Part shown: in pieces, positions 1 to 9,203 of the stretch
How positions within the stretch are numbered: the stretch's first letter is position 1
Layout: each line of letters starts with the position of its first letter
NCBI GenBank assembly: GCA_036946625.1
Contig: JAQIIU010000002.1
Coordinates: forward strand, 1,532,001 to 1,596,000
Reading direction: 5' to 3'
DNA: 64,000 nucleotides
Origin: Methylorubrum populi
Lineage (GTDB): Bacteria; Pseudomonadota; Alphaproteobacteria; Rhizobiales; Beijerinckiaceae
Program-made: the position numbers and the translations under genes
Notes under the pieces: model-generated
Seen by the model: the letters and a program-made list of their open reading frames with translations, nothing else
Database searches by the model: none
What the model was told of the DNA's origin: nothing

Positions 1-924
1 GCCGTTGATCCGCTCGATCTCGGCCTCGACGCGCTGGAGCGTCGGCAGGCTCTGGCCGCCGCGGCTCATCAGCACGATGCCCTCGACCACGTCCGGGTCG
101 TCGTCCTGGCCGACGATGCCGAGCCGCGGCGCGTGCGAGACGCGCACCTCCGCCACGTCGCGCACCAGCACCGGCACGCCGTTCACCTGCGTCAGCATGG
201 TGTCGCGGATGTCGTCCATGTCGCGGATCAGGCCGATCCCGCGCACCACCGCCGACTGCTCGCCGACGTTGAGCGTCTGGCCGCCGACATTGATCGAGGA
301 ATTGTCGAGGGCGTTGACGAGCTGGACCAGGGTCATGCCCAAGCCTTGCAGCCGGGCCAGATCGACGGCGATCTCGTACTCCTTGGCCTTGCCGCCGAAG
401 GCGGTGACGTCGACCACGCCGGGGATCGCCTTGAAGCGGCGCTGCAGCACCCAGTCCTGCAGCGTCTTCATATCGGCCGGGGAGAAGCCCGGCGGGCCGA
501 CGAGCTTGTAGCGCATGATCTCGCCGACCGGGCTCGTCGGGGAGATCTGCGGCTGGGCGCCGTTCGGCAGCGGCGGCAATTGCGACAGGCGGTTGAGGAC
601 GCGCTGGAGCGCCTCCTCATAGGTGAACTCGTAGTTGAACTGCACCTTCACGTCGGAGAGGCCGAACAGCGAGATGGTGCGCACCACCTGCGCGTTCGGG
701 ATGCCGGCAAGCTGGACCTCGATGGGGATCGTGATGTAGCGCTCGATCTCCTCCGCCGACTGGCCCGGATTCTGGGTGATCACGTCGACGAGCGGCGGGA
801 CCGGATCGGGATAGGCCTCGACGTTGAGTTGCAGGTAGCTCGCGTAGCCGAGCGCGAGCATCATCACGAAGCCCAGGAACACCAGCACGCGCTGGCGCAG
901 GGCGAAGACGATCAGGCTGTTCAT
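1..924 (-). CDS. Heavy-metal efflux RND permease, CzcA/CusA family (partial)
   Basis: Inner-membrane proton-driven pump of a tripartite metal efflux system. Only the first 308 residues are present; the rest lies beyond base 1. Read from the ATG at 924 the protein begins MNSLIVFALRQRVLVFLGF, a first transmembrane helix, followed by the periplasmic porter start with YPDPVPPLVDV and NPGQSAEEIER, both typical of the CzcA/CusA branch. Further on are QISPTSPVGEIMRY and the GKAKEYEIAVD segment. The adaptor gene ends 10 bases upstream, so the two are one operon transcribed leftwards. The family is known to export Co/Zn/Cd, Ni or Cu/Ag; the metal cannot be assigned because the diagnostic transmembrane helix 4 is outside the window. 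Confidence 0.88.
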   Translation of the reverse strand, partial: MNSLIVFALRQRVLVFLGFVMMLALGYASYLQLNVEAYPDPVPPLVDVITQNPGQSAEEIERYITIPIEVQLAGIPNAQVVRTISLFGLSDVKVQFNYEFTYEEALQRVLNRLSQLPPLPNGAQPQISPTSPVGEIMRYKLVGPPGFSPADMKTLQDWVLQRRFKAIPGVVDVTAFGGKAKEYEIAVDLARLQGLGMTLVQLVNALDNSSINVGGQTLNVGEQSAVVRGIGLIRDMDDIRDTMLTQVNGVPVLVRDVAEVRVSHAPRLGIVGQDDDPDVVEGIVLMSRGGQSLPTLQRVEAEIERING

Positions 925-934
925 CGCCCGCCCC

Positions 935-2269
935 TTACGACGCCTTGTCGCCCGAGGCGGCACGGTCGATGAACAGGGCGCCGCGGGTGACGATCGCCTC
1001 GCCGGCCCGCAGGCCCTCGACGACCTGGGCGACGTCGCCGTTGACGAGGCCGATCCGCACGGGGCGGGCGGCGATCGTGCCGTCGGCCCCGGCGACCCAG
1101 ACATGGGCGCTGGGCCCCTCGTAGACGATCGCCGCGAGCGGCACGGCGGGCGAGGGACGCGGCGGGCCGGTGACGATGGTGAAGGTGGCGAACATCTCCG
1201 GCCGCAGCACCCGGTCCGGGTTCTCGACCTCGCTGCGCACGGCGAGCCGGCGCGTCGCCGCGTCGAGGCTCGCGGCCATGTAGTCGATGCGGGCCTTGAA
1301 CACCCGGTCGCCGAAGCCCGCCACCCGCGCCTCGACCGGCTGGCCGACATGCACCTTCGGCACTTCGCTCTCGCGGATGTTGGCGATGAGCCAGACCGTC
1401 GAGAGATCGCCGATGACGAAGGCGGGATCGCTCGACGAGGAGAGGAACTGGCCGACGCCGACCTTGCGCTGGACGATGGTGCCGGCGATCGGCGCGCGGA
1501 TCTCGACGTCCGAGTTGAGATGACCGCTCTTCTCGAAGGCGGCGATCTCCGCGTCCGACTTGCCGAGGAGGCGCAGCCGGTTCTTCACCGCGTCGAGACT
1601 CGCCTCGGCGGTCTTCAGGTCGCTCTGCGCGGCGATGACGTCGTTCTGGGCCGACTGGTAGTCCTTCAGCGCGACGGCCCGGGCCGCGAACAGTTCCTGC
1701 TGGCGGGCGGCGATGGTCTGGTCGAGCTTGAGCAGCGCCTGCTGCTTCTGCAAGGTGTTGAGCGCGCTCTGGTAGTCGTTCTGCGCCTGGACCATGTCGC
1801 TGGCCTCGAGCGTCAGCAGGAGGTCGCCCGCCTTCACCTCCTGGCCCGCCCGGACCTGCACCTTGGTCACACGGCCCGAATAGGGTGAAGCCACCGGCAC
1901 GTTGTCGTCCTCGTTGAGGGCGATGCGCCCCTCGGCCGACCCCTCGGGTCGGAACGTCACGGTCGCGACCGGCTGGATTCCGAAGGTGGCGCGCTGCTCC
2001 GGGCTCGGGCGGAAGACGCGGGCACCGGCCGCGTGCGCCTCGCCTGCGGGCTCCGAGGCCGGCTCCGCCGTGCGCCCGGTCAGCCGGGCGACGAGATCGA
2101 TCGCGCCCTCGGCCGCGCGCCGCGTCGGCTGCGGAAAGGCGACGGCGGCCGCCACGAGAGCGACGACCGGGATCAGCACGACGACCGCGCGCCGCAGGCC
2201 GGTGCGGTGCCGGCGCGCGTCGCGAGCGCCCTCAGGGGTCTGAGGCGAACAGGGCTTACCCGCGTCCAT
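935..2269 (-). CDS. RND efflux periplasmic adaptor subunit (CzcB/CusB-like membrane fusion protein)
   Basis: Periplasmic adaptor of 444 residues that links the RND permease to an outer-membrane channel. A cytoplasmic N-terminus rich in Arg is followed by one membrane anchor at about residues 28-45. A long Ala-rich linker leads into the lipoyl/barrel-sandwich half (SPYSGRVTKVQVRAGQEV), a coiled-coil hairpin rich in Gln and Ala, the second lipoyl half (IRAPIAGTIVQRKVGVGQ) and the beta-barrel. The order is standard for CzcB-type adaptors. It is the first gene of the operon, with the permease 10 bases downstream. No outer-membrane factor gene is visible, so it must be elsewhere or shared. About 235 bases separate its start from tRNA-Thr; I saw no clear metal-regulator operator there. 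Confidence 0.87.
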   Translation of the reverse strand: MDAGKPCSPQTPEGARDARRHRTGLRRAVVVLIPVVALVAAAVAFPQPTRRAAEGAIDLVARLTGRTAEPASEPAGEAHAAGARVFRPSPEQRATFGIQPVATVTFRPEGSAEGRIALNEDDNVPVASPYSGRVTKVQVRAGQEVKAGDLLLTLEASDMVQAQNDYQSALNTLQKQQALLKLDQTIAARQQELFAARAVALKDYQSAQNDVIAAQSDLKTAEASLDAVKNRLRLLGKSDAEIAAFEKSGHLNSDVEIRAPIAGTIVQRKVGVGQFLSSSSDPAFVIGDLSTVWLIANIRESEVPKVHVGQPVEARVAGFGDRVFKARIDYMAASLDAATRRLAVRSEVENPDRVLRPEMFATFTIVTGPPRPSPAVPLAAIVYEGPSAHVWVAGADGTIAARPVRIGLVNGDVAQVVEGLRAGEAIVTRGALFIDRAASGDKAS

Positions 2270-2504
2270 GGTCGTCTCTGGTGGATCGGTTCGACCGAAG
2301 CCGAACCGGATGCGGCCTATCGTCGATCATTATGACAAGCCCAAGTCTGACCCGAATTCTGTCCCGAATTCCGTCGCCGGACGAGGACACGGCGCTTGAA
2401 GCTTTTCTGTGGCCATCGCGAGGGCGTGATCCACCGCGAGCCCGGCCTCATCCGGCGGCTCCGTCAAGGCGCCGGACGTGGGGTCAGGATCGGCAGGGAT
2501 GGGA

Positions 2505-2580
2505 TGGTGCCGGTTGCGGGACTCGAACTCGCGACCTACCGCTTACAAGGCGGTTGCTCTACCAACTGAGCTAAACCGGC
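2505..2580 (-). tRNA. tRNA-Thr (anticodon UGU)
   Basis: Read on the - strand the 76 bases fold as a complete cloverleaf. The acceptor stem is GCCGGTT/AACCGGC with discriminator A and an encoded CCA end. The D-arm begins TAGCTCAGTTGG, the anticodon stem ACCGC/GCGGT encloses the loop CTTGTAA (anticodon TGT), and the T-arm carries GTTCGAGTC. It reads ACA codons. The - strand continues directly towards the metal efflux operon without an obvious terminator hairpin. Confidence 0.96.
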
Positions 2581-2759
2581 AGTGCTCAACCCGCTACCAG
2601 CCCGACCCGGACCGCGCAAGCGCGCCCATGGGTATCGCCCCCGTCTCCACGGACCGCCCCTTGTATATTGCGCGCAACTGATCTTGCGTTTCACGGCCGA
2701 GTGCAAGCATTCGGCCCGAGCCGGCTCCGGGTCATCGCCTCGAAACCCTGTCGAGCCTG

Positions 2760-3010
2760 CGGTTCACGACGCATCGTCCGGCCTCGGTGCGGCGGCAACT
2801 CGCTGTCGGCGAGCATCTGCTCCGCCGTGTGGACGAAGCGGGCGCTGCGCAGTCGCGTCGCCGACAGATGGACTGCGACCGTGAGATGAGCGGGCCAGGC
2901 GGCCGCCTCGCGGCAAGGCCTCGGCCAGGATCCGGGCCCCGATCTCGGGCATCAGGCCCGCTTCCTCGGCGCCCGCTACGAACCCGGCGGGCGAGATCGC
3001 CACCCCGTCC
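2760..3010 (-). pseudogene. Remnant of an EAL-domain cyclic-di-GMP phosphodiesterase
   Basis: Two - strand reading frames together resemble the middle of an EAL domain. The upstream frame reads PAGFVAGAEEAGLMPEIGARIL, matching the family's P-x-x-F-I-x-x-A-E-x-x-G-L-I-x-x-I-G stretch. Near base 2905 the match moves to another frame: HLTVAVHLSATRLRSARFV then AEQMLADSELPPHR, matching the V-A-V-N-L-S-A-x-Q-L and L-x-x-S-x-L-P-P stretches. The catalytic EAL motif and the C-terminal half are absent. A frameshift in a fragment of about 80 residues means a dead gene. It lies next to a tRNA and a palindromic repeat, a common place for decayed sequence. Confidence 0.65.
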
Positions 3011-3168
3011 GCTCGGCATCATCGGATCGACGGCCTGGGCAGCCGGCCAACGGCTTGCCCTGAAGTTGAACGTTTTCGGGAGAACCCGACCGTCCCGCCG
3101 CAACCCGTTACGAATCGCTCGGACCGCGCGTTCCTCGCCGCGGCGAAAGCGTAACCGCATCACACAGA

Positions 3169-3344
3169 TGTGATACGATATCCGGTTGATGAGTTCGGCC
3201 TCTCCTCCGTCCTTGCGAGGCGAAGCCGTGGCAATCCAGGGCGCGTCCTTTCCGGACCTGTCGCGCCCTGGATCGCTTCGCGGCCGCTCGCGATGACGGA
3301 GGGTGGCCAAACCCTGAAGCAATCAATCGGAAACGGTATGATGC
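3169..3344. repeat. Dispersed palindromic repeat, family A, copy 1
   Basis: A composite palindrome of about 175 bases. Its outer arms (ATATCCGGTTGATGA and CAATCGGAAACGGTAT) and inner arms (GCAATCCAGGGCGCG and CGCGCCCTGGATCGCTTC) are inverted repeats. The same building blocks recur at 15430-15506, 18536-18705 and 46884-47042. It is non-coding although open frames run through it. It looks like a REP/BIME-type element found between genes. This copy lies in reverse orientation relative to the copies at 18.5 and 46.9 kb. Confidence 0.85.
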
Positions 3345-3495
3345 GTTTCGCACCTCTCCTGCGTGCGTGTTGGGCCGCGGCCGGCTCGCACGGCCTCACG
3401 GGGCCGAACCTTCCCGCATCGGCCCGTTCCGGACGCCTCCCGACCCCCGAGCCACGCGTGATCAGGCCGTATCGGCCGTCCGAGGAACCGCTCGC

Positions 3496-3837
3496 ATGCC
3501 GCAGCGTCCCTACACCCTCGACGCGGACGGGCTCACCCTCGCGGTGCGGCTGACGCCGCGGGCAAGCCGCAGCGGGCTCGACGGCGTCCGCGCCGATGCG
3601 GACGGACGCCCGGTCCTGTGCCTGCGGGTCGCGGCACCGCCGGTCGAAGGCGCGGCCAACGCGGCGCTGACCGTCTTCCTGGCCAGGAGCCTCGGGCTGA
3701 GGAAGGCCGAGGTGACGCTCGTCTCCGGCGAGACGTCCCGGACCAAGCGGCTGCATCTCTCGGGTGAGCCGGGGGATCTCGCCGCGCGGGTGGAGGCGTG
3801 GCTCGACGGGGCGGAAGGAGGTCTCAGGCGGCCTTGA
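3496..3837 (+). CDS. DUF167 (UPF0235/YggU) family protein
   Basis: Small cytosolic protein of 113 residues of unknown biochemical role. The family signature is clear: LAVRLTPRASRSGLDG near the N-terminus, then LRVAAPPVEGAANAAL and the C-terminal VSGETSRTKRLHL. The ATG at 3496 was chosen because homology starts there; the open frame upstream runs through intergenic sequence. The stop overlaps the 3' end of the convergent cmk gene by 14 bases. Length is as usual for the family. Confidence 0.9.
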   Translation: MPQRPYTLDADGLTLAVRLTPRASRSGLDGVRADADGRPVLCLRVAAPPVEGAANAALTVFLARSLGLRKAEVTLVSGETSRTKRLHLSGEPGDLAARVEAWLDGAEGGLRRP

Positions 3838-4459
3838 GCCGCTCCACGAGGACGACCGCTTCGGCGAAGGCGGCGTCGGCATCGAGTTCGGTGGTGTCGA
3901 GCACCACCGCGTCCGCGGCGGGCTTCAGGGGAGCGGCGGCGCGGCTCGAATCGCGGGCGTCGCGGGCGCGGATGTCGGCGAGGATCGCGGCGAGCGTGGT
4001 CTCCTCGCCGCGGCCGAGCAGTTCGCGGTGGCGCCGCCGCGCCCGCTCCTCGGGGGCGGCGACGATGAACAGCTTCACCCGCGCCTCGGGGCAGACCACG
4101 GTGCCGATGTCGCGCCCGTCGAGAACGGCGCCCTCCGGTCCTTCGGCGAAGCGACGCTGCCAGGACAGCAGGGCGGCGCGCACCGCCGGCACCGAGGAGA
4201 CCCGCGAGGCCGCCTCGCCCATCGCCCGTTCCCGCAGGCGCAGGTCGGACAGCCGCTCCGCCGACAGGGCGGAGGCGGCCCGCGCCGCCGCGCCCGCATC
4301 GTCGAGATCGGCCCCGGCATCGATCAGGGTCAGGGCGACGGCGCGGTAGAGCAGGCCGGTATCGAGATGCGGCAGCCCGTAATGCCGGGCGAGCCGCCGG
4401 GCGAGCGTGCCCTTGCCCGAGGCCGCCGGACCGTCGATGGCGATGACGAGGGGAGTCAT
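3824..4459 (-). CDS. cmk: Cytidylate kinase
   Basis: Phosphorylates CMP and dCMP with ATP, feeding CTP and dCTP pools. The 211-residue protein has the P-loop GPAASGKGT at residues 10-18, then the CMP-binding DTGLLYRAVAL, LDGRDIGTVVCPEA, and the lid region RARRRHREL. It lies directly behind aroA on the same strand. Start is uncertain: the ATG at 4459 puts the P-loop at the usual distance, but in-frame ATGs at 4477 and 4492 also exist, and the one at 4492 overlaps the aroA stop as ATGA, which would give translational coupling. In many alphaproteobacteria rpsA follows cmk; here the convergent DUF167 gene does. Confidence 0.93.
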   Translation of the reverse strand: MTPLVIAIDGPAASGKGTLARRLARHYGLPHLDTGLLYRAVALTLIDAGADLDDAGAAARAASALSAERLSDLRLRERAMGEAASRVSSVPAVRAALLSWQRRFAEGPEGAVLDGRDIGTVVCPEARVKLFIVAAPEERARRRHRELLGRGEETTLAAILADIRARDARDSSRAAAPLKPAADAVVLDTTELDADAAFAEAVVLVERLKAA

Positions 4460-4488
4460 GTCGGCGTCGGGGCTCATGCCTCTCGGGA

Positions 4489-5901
<1,413 letters not shown>

Positions 5902-6094
5902 TCAGGGCGCCGACGGCCGTCCGCCGGACGGGGCCGGCGCGACGGGCGCCGCGTTAGCACGCGGACCCGGCGGCGTCATCCGGCGCGTCACCCGTTCTGC
6001 TAGCGCCGCTCCGTGGTGCATAGAGACCCAGGCGGACCGGCTCGGCGCCTCCCGAACCCTCGACAAATCCCAACATATGTTTATTCTCCGATCC

Positions 6095-6349
6095 ATGACG
6101 CCGGTGAGCCAGTGCCTTCGCAAGATCGATCATGCCTCCGCCGTCGCCGATGCGACGGTCTCCGAGCGCGTCCTCGAAGCTCTCAACGAGCTGGAAAGCG
6201 CCTATCGCCGCCCCAGCGAGCGCATCGTCGCCCTCGAAGCCGTCCTGCAGGGATTCGACCGCGGCAGGCCGGCCGGCGGCACGCCCTTCGGCCGCTTCCT
6301 GCGCGTCAGCGTCGAGCGGCGGCAGAACAAGTGGTCGCGCCGCGCCTGA
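6095..6349 (+). CDS. Small hypothetical protein
   Basis: I do not recognise this 84-residue protein. It is predicted soluble and mostly helical, with a central acidic stretch (SERVLEALNELESAYRRP) and a basic C-terminus ending RRQNKWSRRA. The ATG at 6095 is one choice; another in-frame ATG lies at 6077, and neither has a clear ribosome binding site. It sits between divergent aroA and the FYDLN-acid gene, pointing towards the latter. An open frame on the other strand (5954-6391) is less convincing. Support is limited to codon pattern and position. Confidence 0.45.
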   Translation: MTPVSQCLRKIDHASAVADATVSERVLEALNELESAYRRPSERIVALEAVLQGFDRGRPAGGTPFGRFLRVSVERRQNKWSRRA

Positions 6350-6465
6350 GGTTGCGGCCCCTCCCACGGCGGGCGACATGGCGTTTGACATGGGCGGAGG
6401 CTGCGACTAACGGGGCCGCTCTCCCGGACCCTTTCCCCCTATTTCGTCCCCAGAGGTTCGCTGCC

Positions 6466-6840
6466 GTGGCTAGACCGGAACTCGGCGTCAAGCGCCAGTG
6501 CATGAATTGCGGTGCCAAGTTCTACGATCTCGACCGCGATCCGGCGACCTGCCCGAAATGCGGCACGATCTATCAGATCGCGACGACCCGCGTCGCCCCG
6601 CCGGTCGCCAGCCGCTCGGATGACGACGAGGACGAGGACGAGAAGGGCGGCCCGGAGATCGTCTCCCTCGACGAGGCCGAGACCAACGAGGACGACTCGG
6701 ACATCAACGTGGACGACGAGGAGGGCGGCGGCGATTCCAGCGGCGGCGGCGACGACGACACCTTCCTGGAGGAAGAGGACGGCGACGACGACGTCTCCGA
6801 CCTGATCGACAACGATTCCGACGGCGACGAGGAGGGCTGA
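6466..6840 (+). CDS. TIGR02300 / FYDLN-acid family protein
   Basis: 124-residue cytosolic protein of unknown function, well conserved in Rhizobiales. The N-terminal third is a zinc-ribbon-like module: CMNCGAKFYDLDRDP, then CPKCG, giving two CxxC pairs around the FYDLN motif. The remaining two thirds are almost wholly Asp, Glu, Gly and Ser, an acidic low-complexity tail. The GTG at 6466 is the likely start: it follows AGAGG at the right distance and puts the family's N-terminus in place. The gene is known to lie beside aroA in relatives, as here. Confidence 0.92.
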   Translation: MARPELGVKRQCMNCGAKFYDLDRDPATCPKCGTIYQIATTRVAPPVASRSDDDEDEDEKGGPEIVSLDEAETNEDDSDINVDDEEGGGDSSGGGDDDTFLEEEDGDDDVSDLIDNDSDGDEEG

Positions 6841-6871
6841 CGCCCTCCGCTGCAGCGGCCGATCGGAGAGA

Positions 6872-7591
6872 TCAGCCGCCGAACCGCTCGGTGCGGATCG
6901 TGCCGGGCTTCACGCCGGCATCGACCAGCAGGTCGGCCACGGTGCCGACGAAGCCGTTGCCGCCGCAGACGAAGCTGTGGCGCGGCATGCCGAGGCATTC
7001 GATCGCCGTGTCGATCATCACCCGGTCGATGCGCCGGCCCGCCGTCGGGCCCTCGCGGGTGAGGAGCAGGGTCAGGTCGAACCCGGTCTCGTCGCGGGAG
7101 CGCGCGGCGAGTTCCGCCCGGGCGATGGCCTCGGCCGCGCCGCGCACCGAGTAGATCAGCAGCATCGGCACCCCGGGCGCGCTCAGGGCGCGCGCGCGCA
7201 CCATGGCGAGCAGCGGCACCACGCCGGAGCCGCCGCCGATCAGCAGCACCGGCCCGCCATCCTCCGGCTCCCAGGCGAAGGCGCCCAAAGGCCCGCGCAG
7301 TTCGATCGCGTCGCCGACCTCGGCGACCTGATCGAAGAAGCCCGAGACCTCGCCCGCCTCCAGTCCCTCGATCATCAGCTCGATTCCGGCGGGATCGCCG
7401 GGTGCCGAGGCGATCGAGTAGCTGCGCTGCGCCCGGTAGCCGTCGGGGGCGGTGAGGCGCACATCGACGTGCTGGCCGGCGCGGTGGGGCCGGTCCAGCC
7501 CATCGAAGCGGACGCTCTTCACCCGCGGCGTCGCGGGCGCGATCGCCCGGATCGTCGAGGCCCGCCAGGGAGAGGGCGCGGTGCCGTTCAC
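6872..7591 (-). CDS. Ferredoxin/flavodoxin reductase-like FAD/NAD(P)-binding oxidoreductase
   Basis: 239-residue flavoprotein of the ferredoxin-NADP reductase superfamily. RSYSIASAPGDP at about residue 75 is the FAD-binding R-x-Y-S motif; LIGGGSGVVPLLAM is the NAD(P) nucleotide-binding loop; FVCGGNGFV near the C-terminus is the C-G-x-x motif of the pyridine-nucleotide site. There is no 2Fe-2S ferredoxin domain. Its start lies 13 bases behind the stop of the sulfite-oxidase-like molybdoprotein, so the two are one operon. The simplest reading is that the flavoprotein passes electrons to or from the Mo protein; this is inferred from position. Confidence 0.88.
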   Translation of the reverse strand: MNGTAPSPWRASTIRAIAPATPRVKSVRFDGLDRPHRAGQHVDVRLTAPDGYRAQRSYSIASAPGDPAGIELMIEGLEAGEVSGFFDQVAEVGDAIELRGPLGAFAWEPEDGGPVLLIGGGSGVVPLLAMVRARALSAPGVPMLLIYSVRGAAEAIARAELAARSRDETGFDLTLLLTREGPTAGRRIDRVMIDTAIECLGMPRHSFVCGGNGFVGTVADLLVDAGVKPGTIRTERFGG

Positions 7592-7604
7592 TTCAAGGCC
7601 GCCC

Positions 7605-8210
7605 TCAATCGCCGCTGAAGCGCTGCTCGCGCCAGGGATCGCCGTACATGTGGTAGCCGCGCAGTTCCCAGAAGCCGGCCTCGTCCCGTTCGGTGAAGCG
7701 CAGGCCCTTCACCCACTTGGCGCTCTTCCAGAAATACAGGTGCGGCACGAGCAGGCGGGCCGGGCCGCCGTGATCGGGCGGGATCGGCCGCCCGTCGTAG
7801 AGGGTCGCCACCATCGCCTGGCCACCGATGAGATCGGCCACCGGCACGTTGGTGGTGTAGTCGTCGTGACCTTCCGCGAGCACGAAGCCGGTCGGCGCCT
7901 CGATCCCGGCGGCGGCGAGGATGTCGTCGAAGCTCACCCCCTCCCAGGCGGTGTCGAACTTCGACCACTTGGTCACGCAGTGGATGTCGCCCTGCCAGCG
8001 GGTGCGGGGCAGTTGCGCGAACGCGTCCCAGCTCCAGCTCGTCAGCGGGCGCGAGCCCTGGCGCAGGGTGAAGCGCCAGCCCTCGGTCGGGACCCGCGGC
8101 GTCGGCCCGAGTTGAAGCACGGGGAAGTCGTCGGTGAGGTACTGGCCCGGCGGCAGCCGCTCGCGGACCGCCGCGGCGGGGGGACGTCCGGTAAAGCCTC
8201 GCGTCGCCAT
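7605..8210 (-). CDS. Sulfite oxidase-like molybdopterin oxidoreductase (SUOX fold)
   Basis: 201-residue protein with a single oxidoreductase molybdopterin-binding domain. The segment GDIHCVTKWSKFDTAWEGV contains the conserved Cys expected to bind molybdenum, followed by DDYTTNVPVADLIGGQAM and GGPARLLVPHLYFWKSAKWVKG, all typical of the family to which YedY/MsrP belongs. No Tat signal is seen, so it is probably cytosolic, unlike MsrP. The ATG at 8210 follows a good GGAGGAG; longer in-frame starts add only unconserved sequence. First gene of an operon with the flavin reductase. The substrate is unknown. Confidence 0.9.
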   Translation of the reverse strand: MATRGFTGRPPAAAVRERLPPGQYLTDDFPVLQLGPTPRVPTEGWRFTLRQGSRPLTSWSWDAFAQLPRTRWQGDIHCVTKWSKFDTAWEGVSFDDILAAAGIEAPTGFVLAEGHDDYTTNVPVADLIGGQAMVATLYDGRPIPPDHGGPARLLVPHLYFWKSAKWVKGLRFTERDEAGFWELRGYHMYGDPWREQRFSGD

Positions 8211-8376
8211 CTCCGCTCCTCCATCGTCCCCAGCCGCGACCGTACCGCCCGACACACGTATCGGGCGATCCGACACGGCCCCCAGGCGCCGCAACGAGGC
8301 TTGGCCGGAAAGCGTTCCCCGCCATGCGGCCCTCGGCCGCCGGAAGATAGTCCGGCGTCGCTGGGGATCGGCCTTT

Positions 8377-8901
8377 TCAGGCCGGCCGCGACGGATCGGG
8401 GCGCGGCAGCCGCAGGATGCGGGGCCGCCAGATGCCGAGCACGACGTTCAGCACCGCCACCGCCAGCAGCACCCACAGGGTGTTGCGTTCGGCCGCCAGC
8501 GCGCCCGTGAGGGTGGCGGGGTCGATCTCCCCCGTCAGCGCGGCGGCGCTGCGGCGCGCCTCCTCCTGCATCGGTCCCTGGATGCCGACGAAGCCGCCCT
8601 CGAACACCAGCACGCCGGTGGCGAGCTTCACCCAGGCCCAGCCCGCCTCGCGGAACCCCGGATGCAGGGCGACCGCGAGCAGGCCGGCCACCAGCGTCAG
8701 GGCGAGGGAGGGCAGGAAGATCCAGGTGGCGACGGCGCCCATCGCCCCACGCATCAGGGCGTAGCCGGCGAGCGAGGCGGGCGGCGGCGTGAGACTCAGG
8801 AGGACGACGAGGCAGGCCATCGCCCCCATCAGCCCGATCGCCCCCATCGTATGGAGAAACTTGAGAAGGCGTCGCATGCCCGTGCGCCCCACCTCGGCCA
8901 T
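8377..8901 (-). CDS. Integral membrane protein, DUF2269-like
   Basis: About 174 residues with four hydrophobic segments: GAIGLMGAMACLVVLLSL, IFLPSLALTLVAGLLAVAL, LATGVLVFEGGFVGIQG and NTLWVLLAVAVLNVVLGIW. The pattern RRLLKFLHTMGAIGLMG near the N-terminus resembles small cytochrome-b-like or DUF2269 membrane proteins. Start could be 8901 or the ATG at 8877 just before RRLLKF. It is probably a separate unit from the Mo/flavin pair, whose first gene starts 167 bases downstream. Role unknown. Confidence 0.72.
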   Translation of the reverse strand: MAEVGRTGMRRLLKFLHTMGAIGLMGAMACLVVLLSLTPPPASLAGYALMRGAMGAVATWIFLPSLALTLVAGLLAVALHPGFREAGWAWVKLATGVLVFEGGFVGIQGPMQEEARRSAAALTGEIDPATLTGALAAERNTLWVLLAVAVLNVVLGIWRPRILRLPRPDPSRPA

Positions 8902-9047
8902 CGTCCCGGGATTGTAGACGCGAAGACGGGGGCGGCGCGAGCGCTGCTCCCGCCGGGACGGAGCGGGCTTCGAAACGAGCACGGGCGGTGACGGCCGACG
9001 GCGCACCAAAGCTTTTACACGCGCGCCCGGCGCCGAGCCGTTTCTAC

Positions 9048-9064
9048 TTTAGACTTGGAATAAA
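9048..9064 (+). promoter_or_regulatory. Candidate iron-control (ICE/Irr-type) box before the siderophore receptor
   Basis: TTTAGACTTGGAATAAA has 17 bases and matches the alphaproteobacterial iron control element TTTAGAA-N3-TTCTAAA at 10 of 14 fixed positions, including both outer tetranucleotides. It lies in a short A+T-rich island 140 bases before the receptor start, in an otherwise very G+C-rich intergenic stretch of 302 bases. Promoter elements could not be placed with certainty. Confidence 0.35.
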
Positions 9065-9203
9065 ATGTTGTCCTGCCGCAACGACATGATCTCGCTCAGT
9101 CGAATCCCACAAAATATTCAGGAACACGCTTGCGATCGGGAGAGCAGCCTATGTAAACGCGCCGCACCGGCTTTGGCGAGCCGGCTCTCGAGACGGAACG
9201 GCG

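Noticed and set aside
2732-3322. A 196-codon frame near the EAL remnant as an intact gene
   Set aside because: It crosses the repeat and only part of it resembles EAL; the match continues in another frame, so it is a pseudogene.
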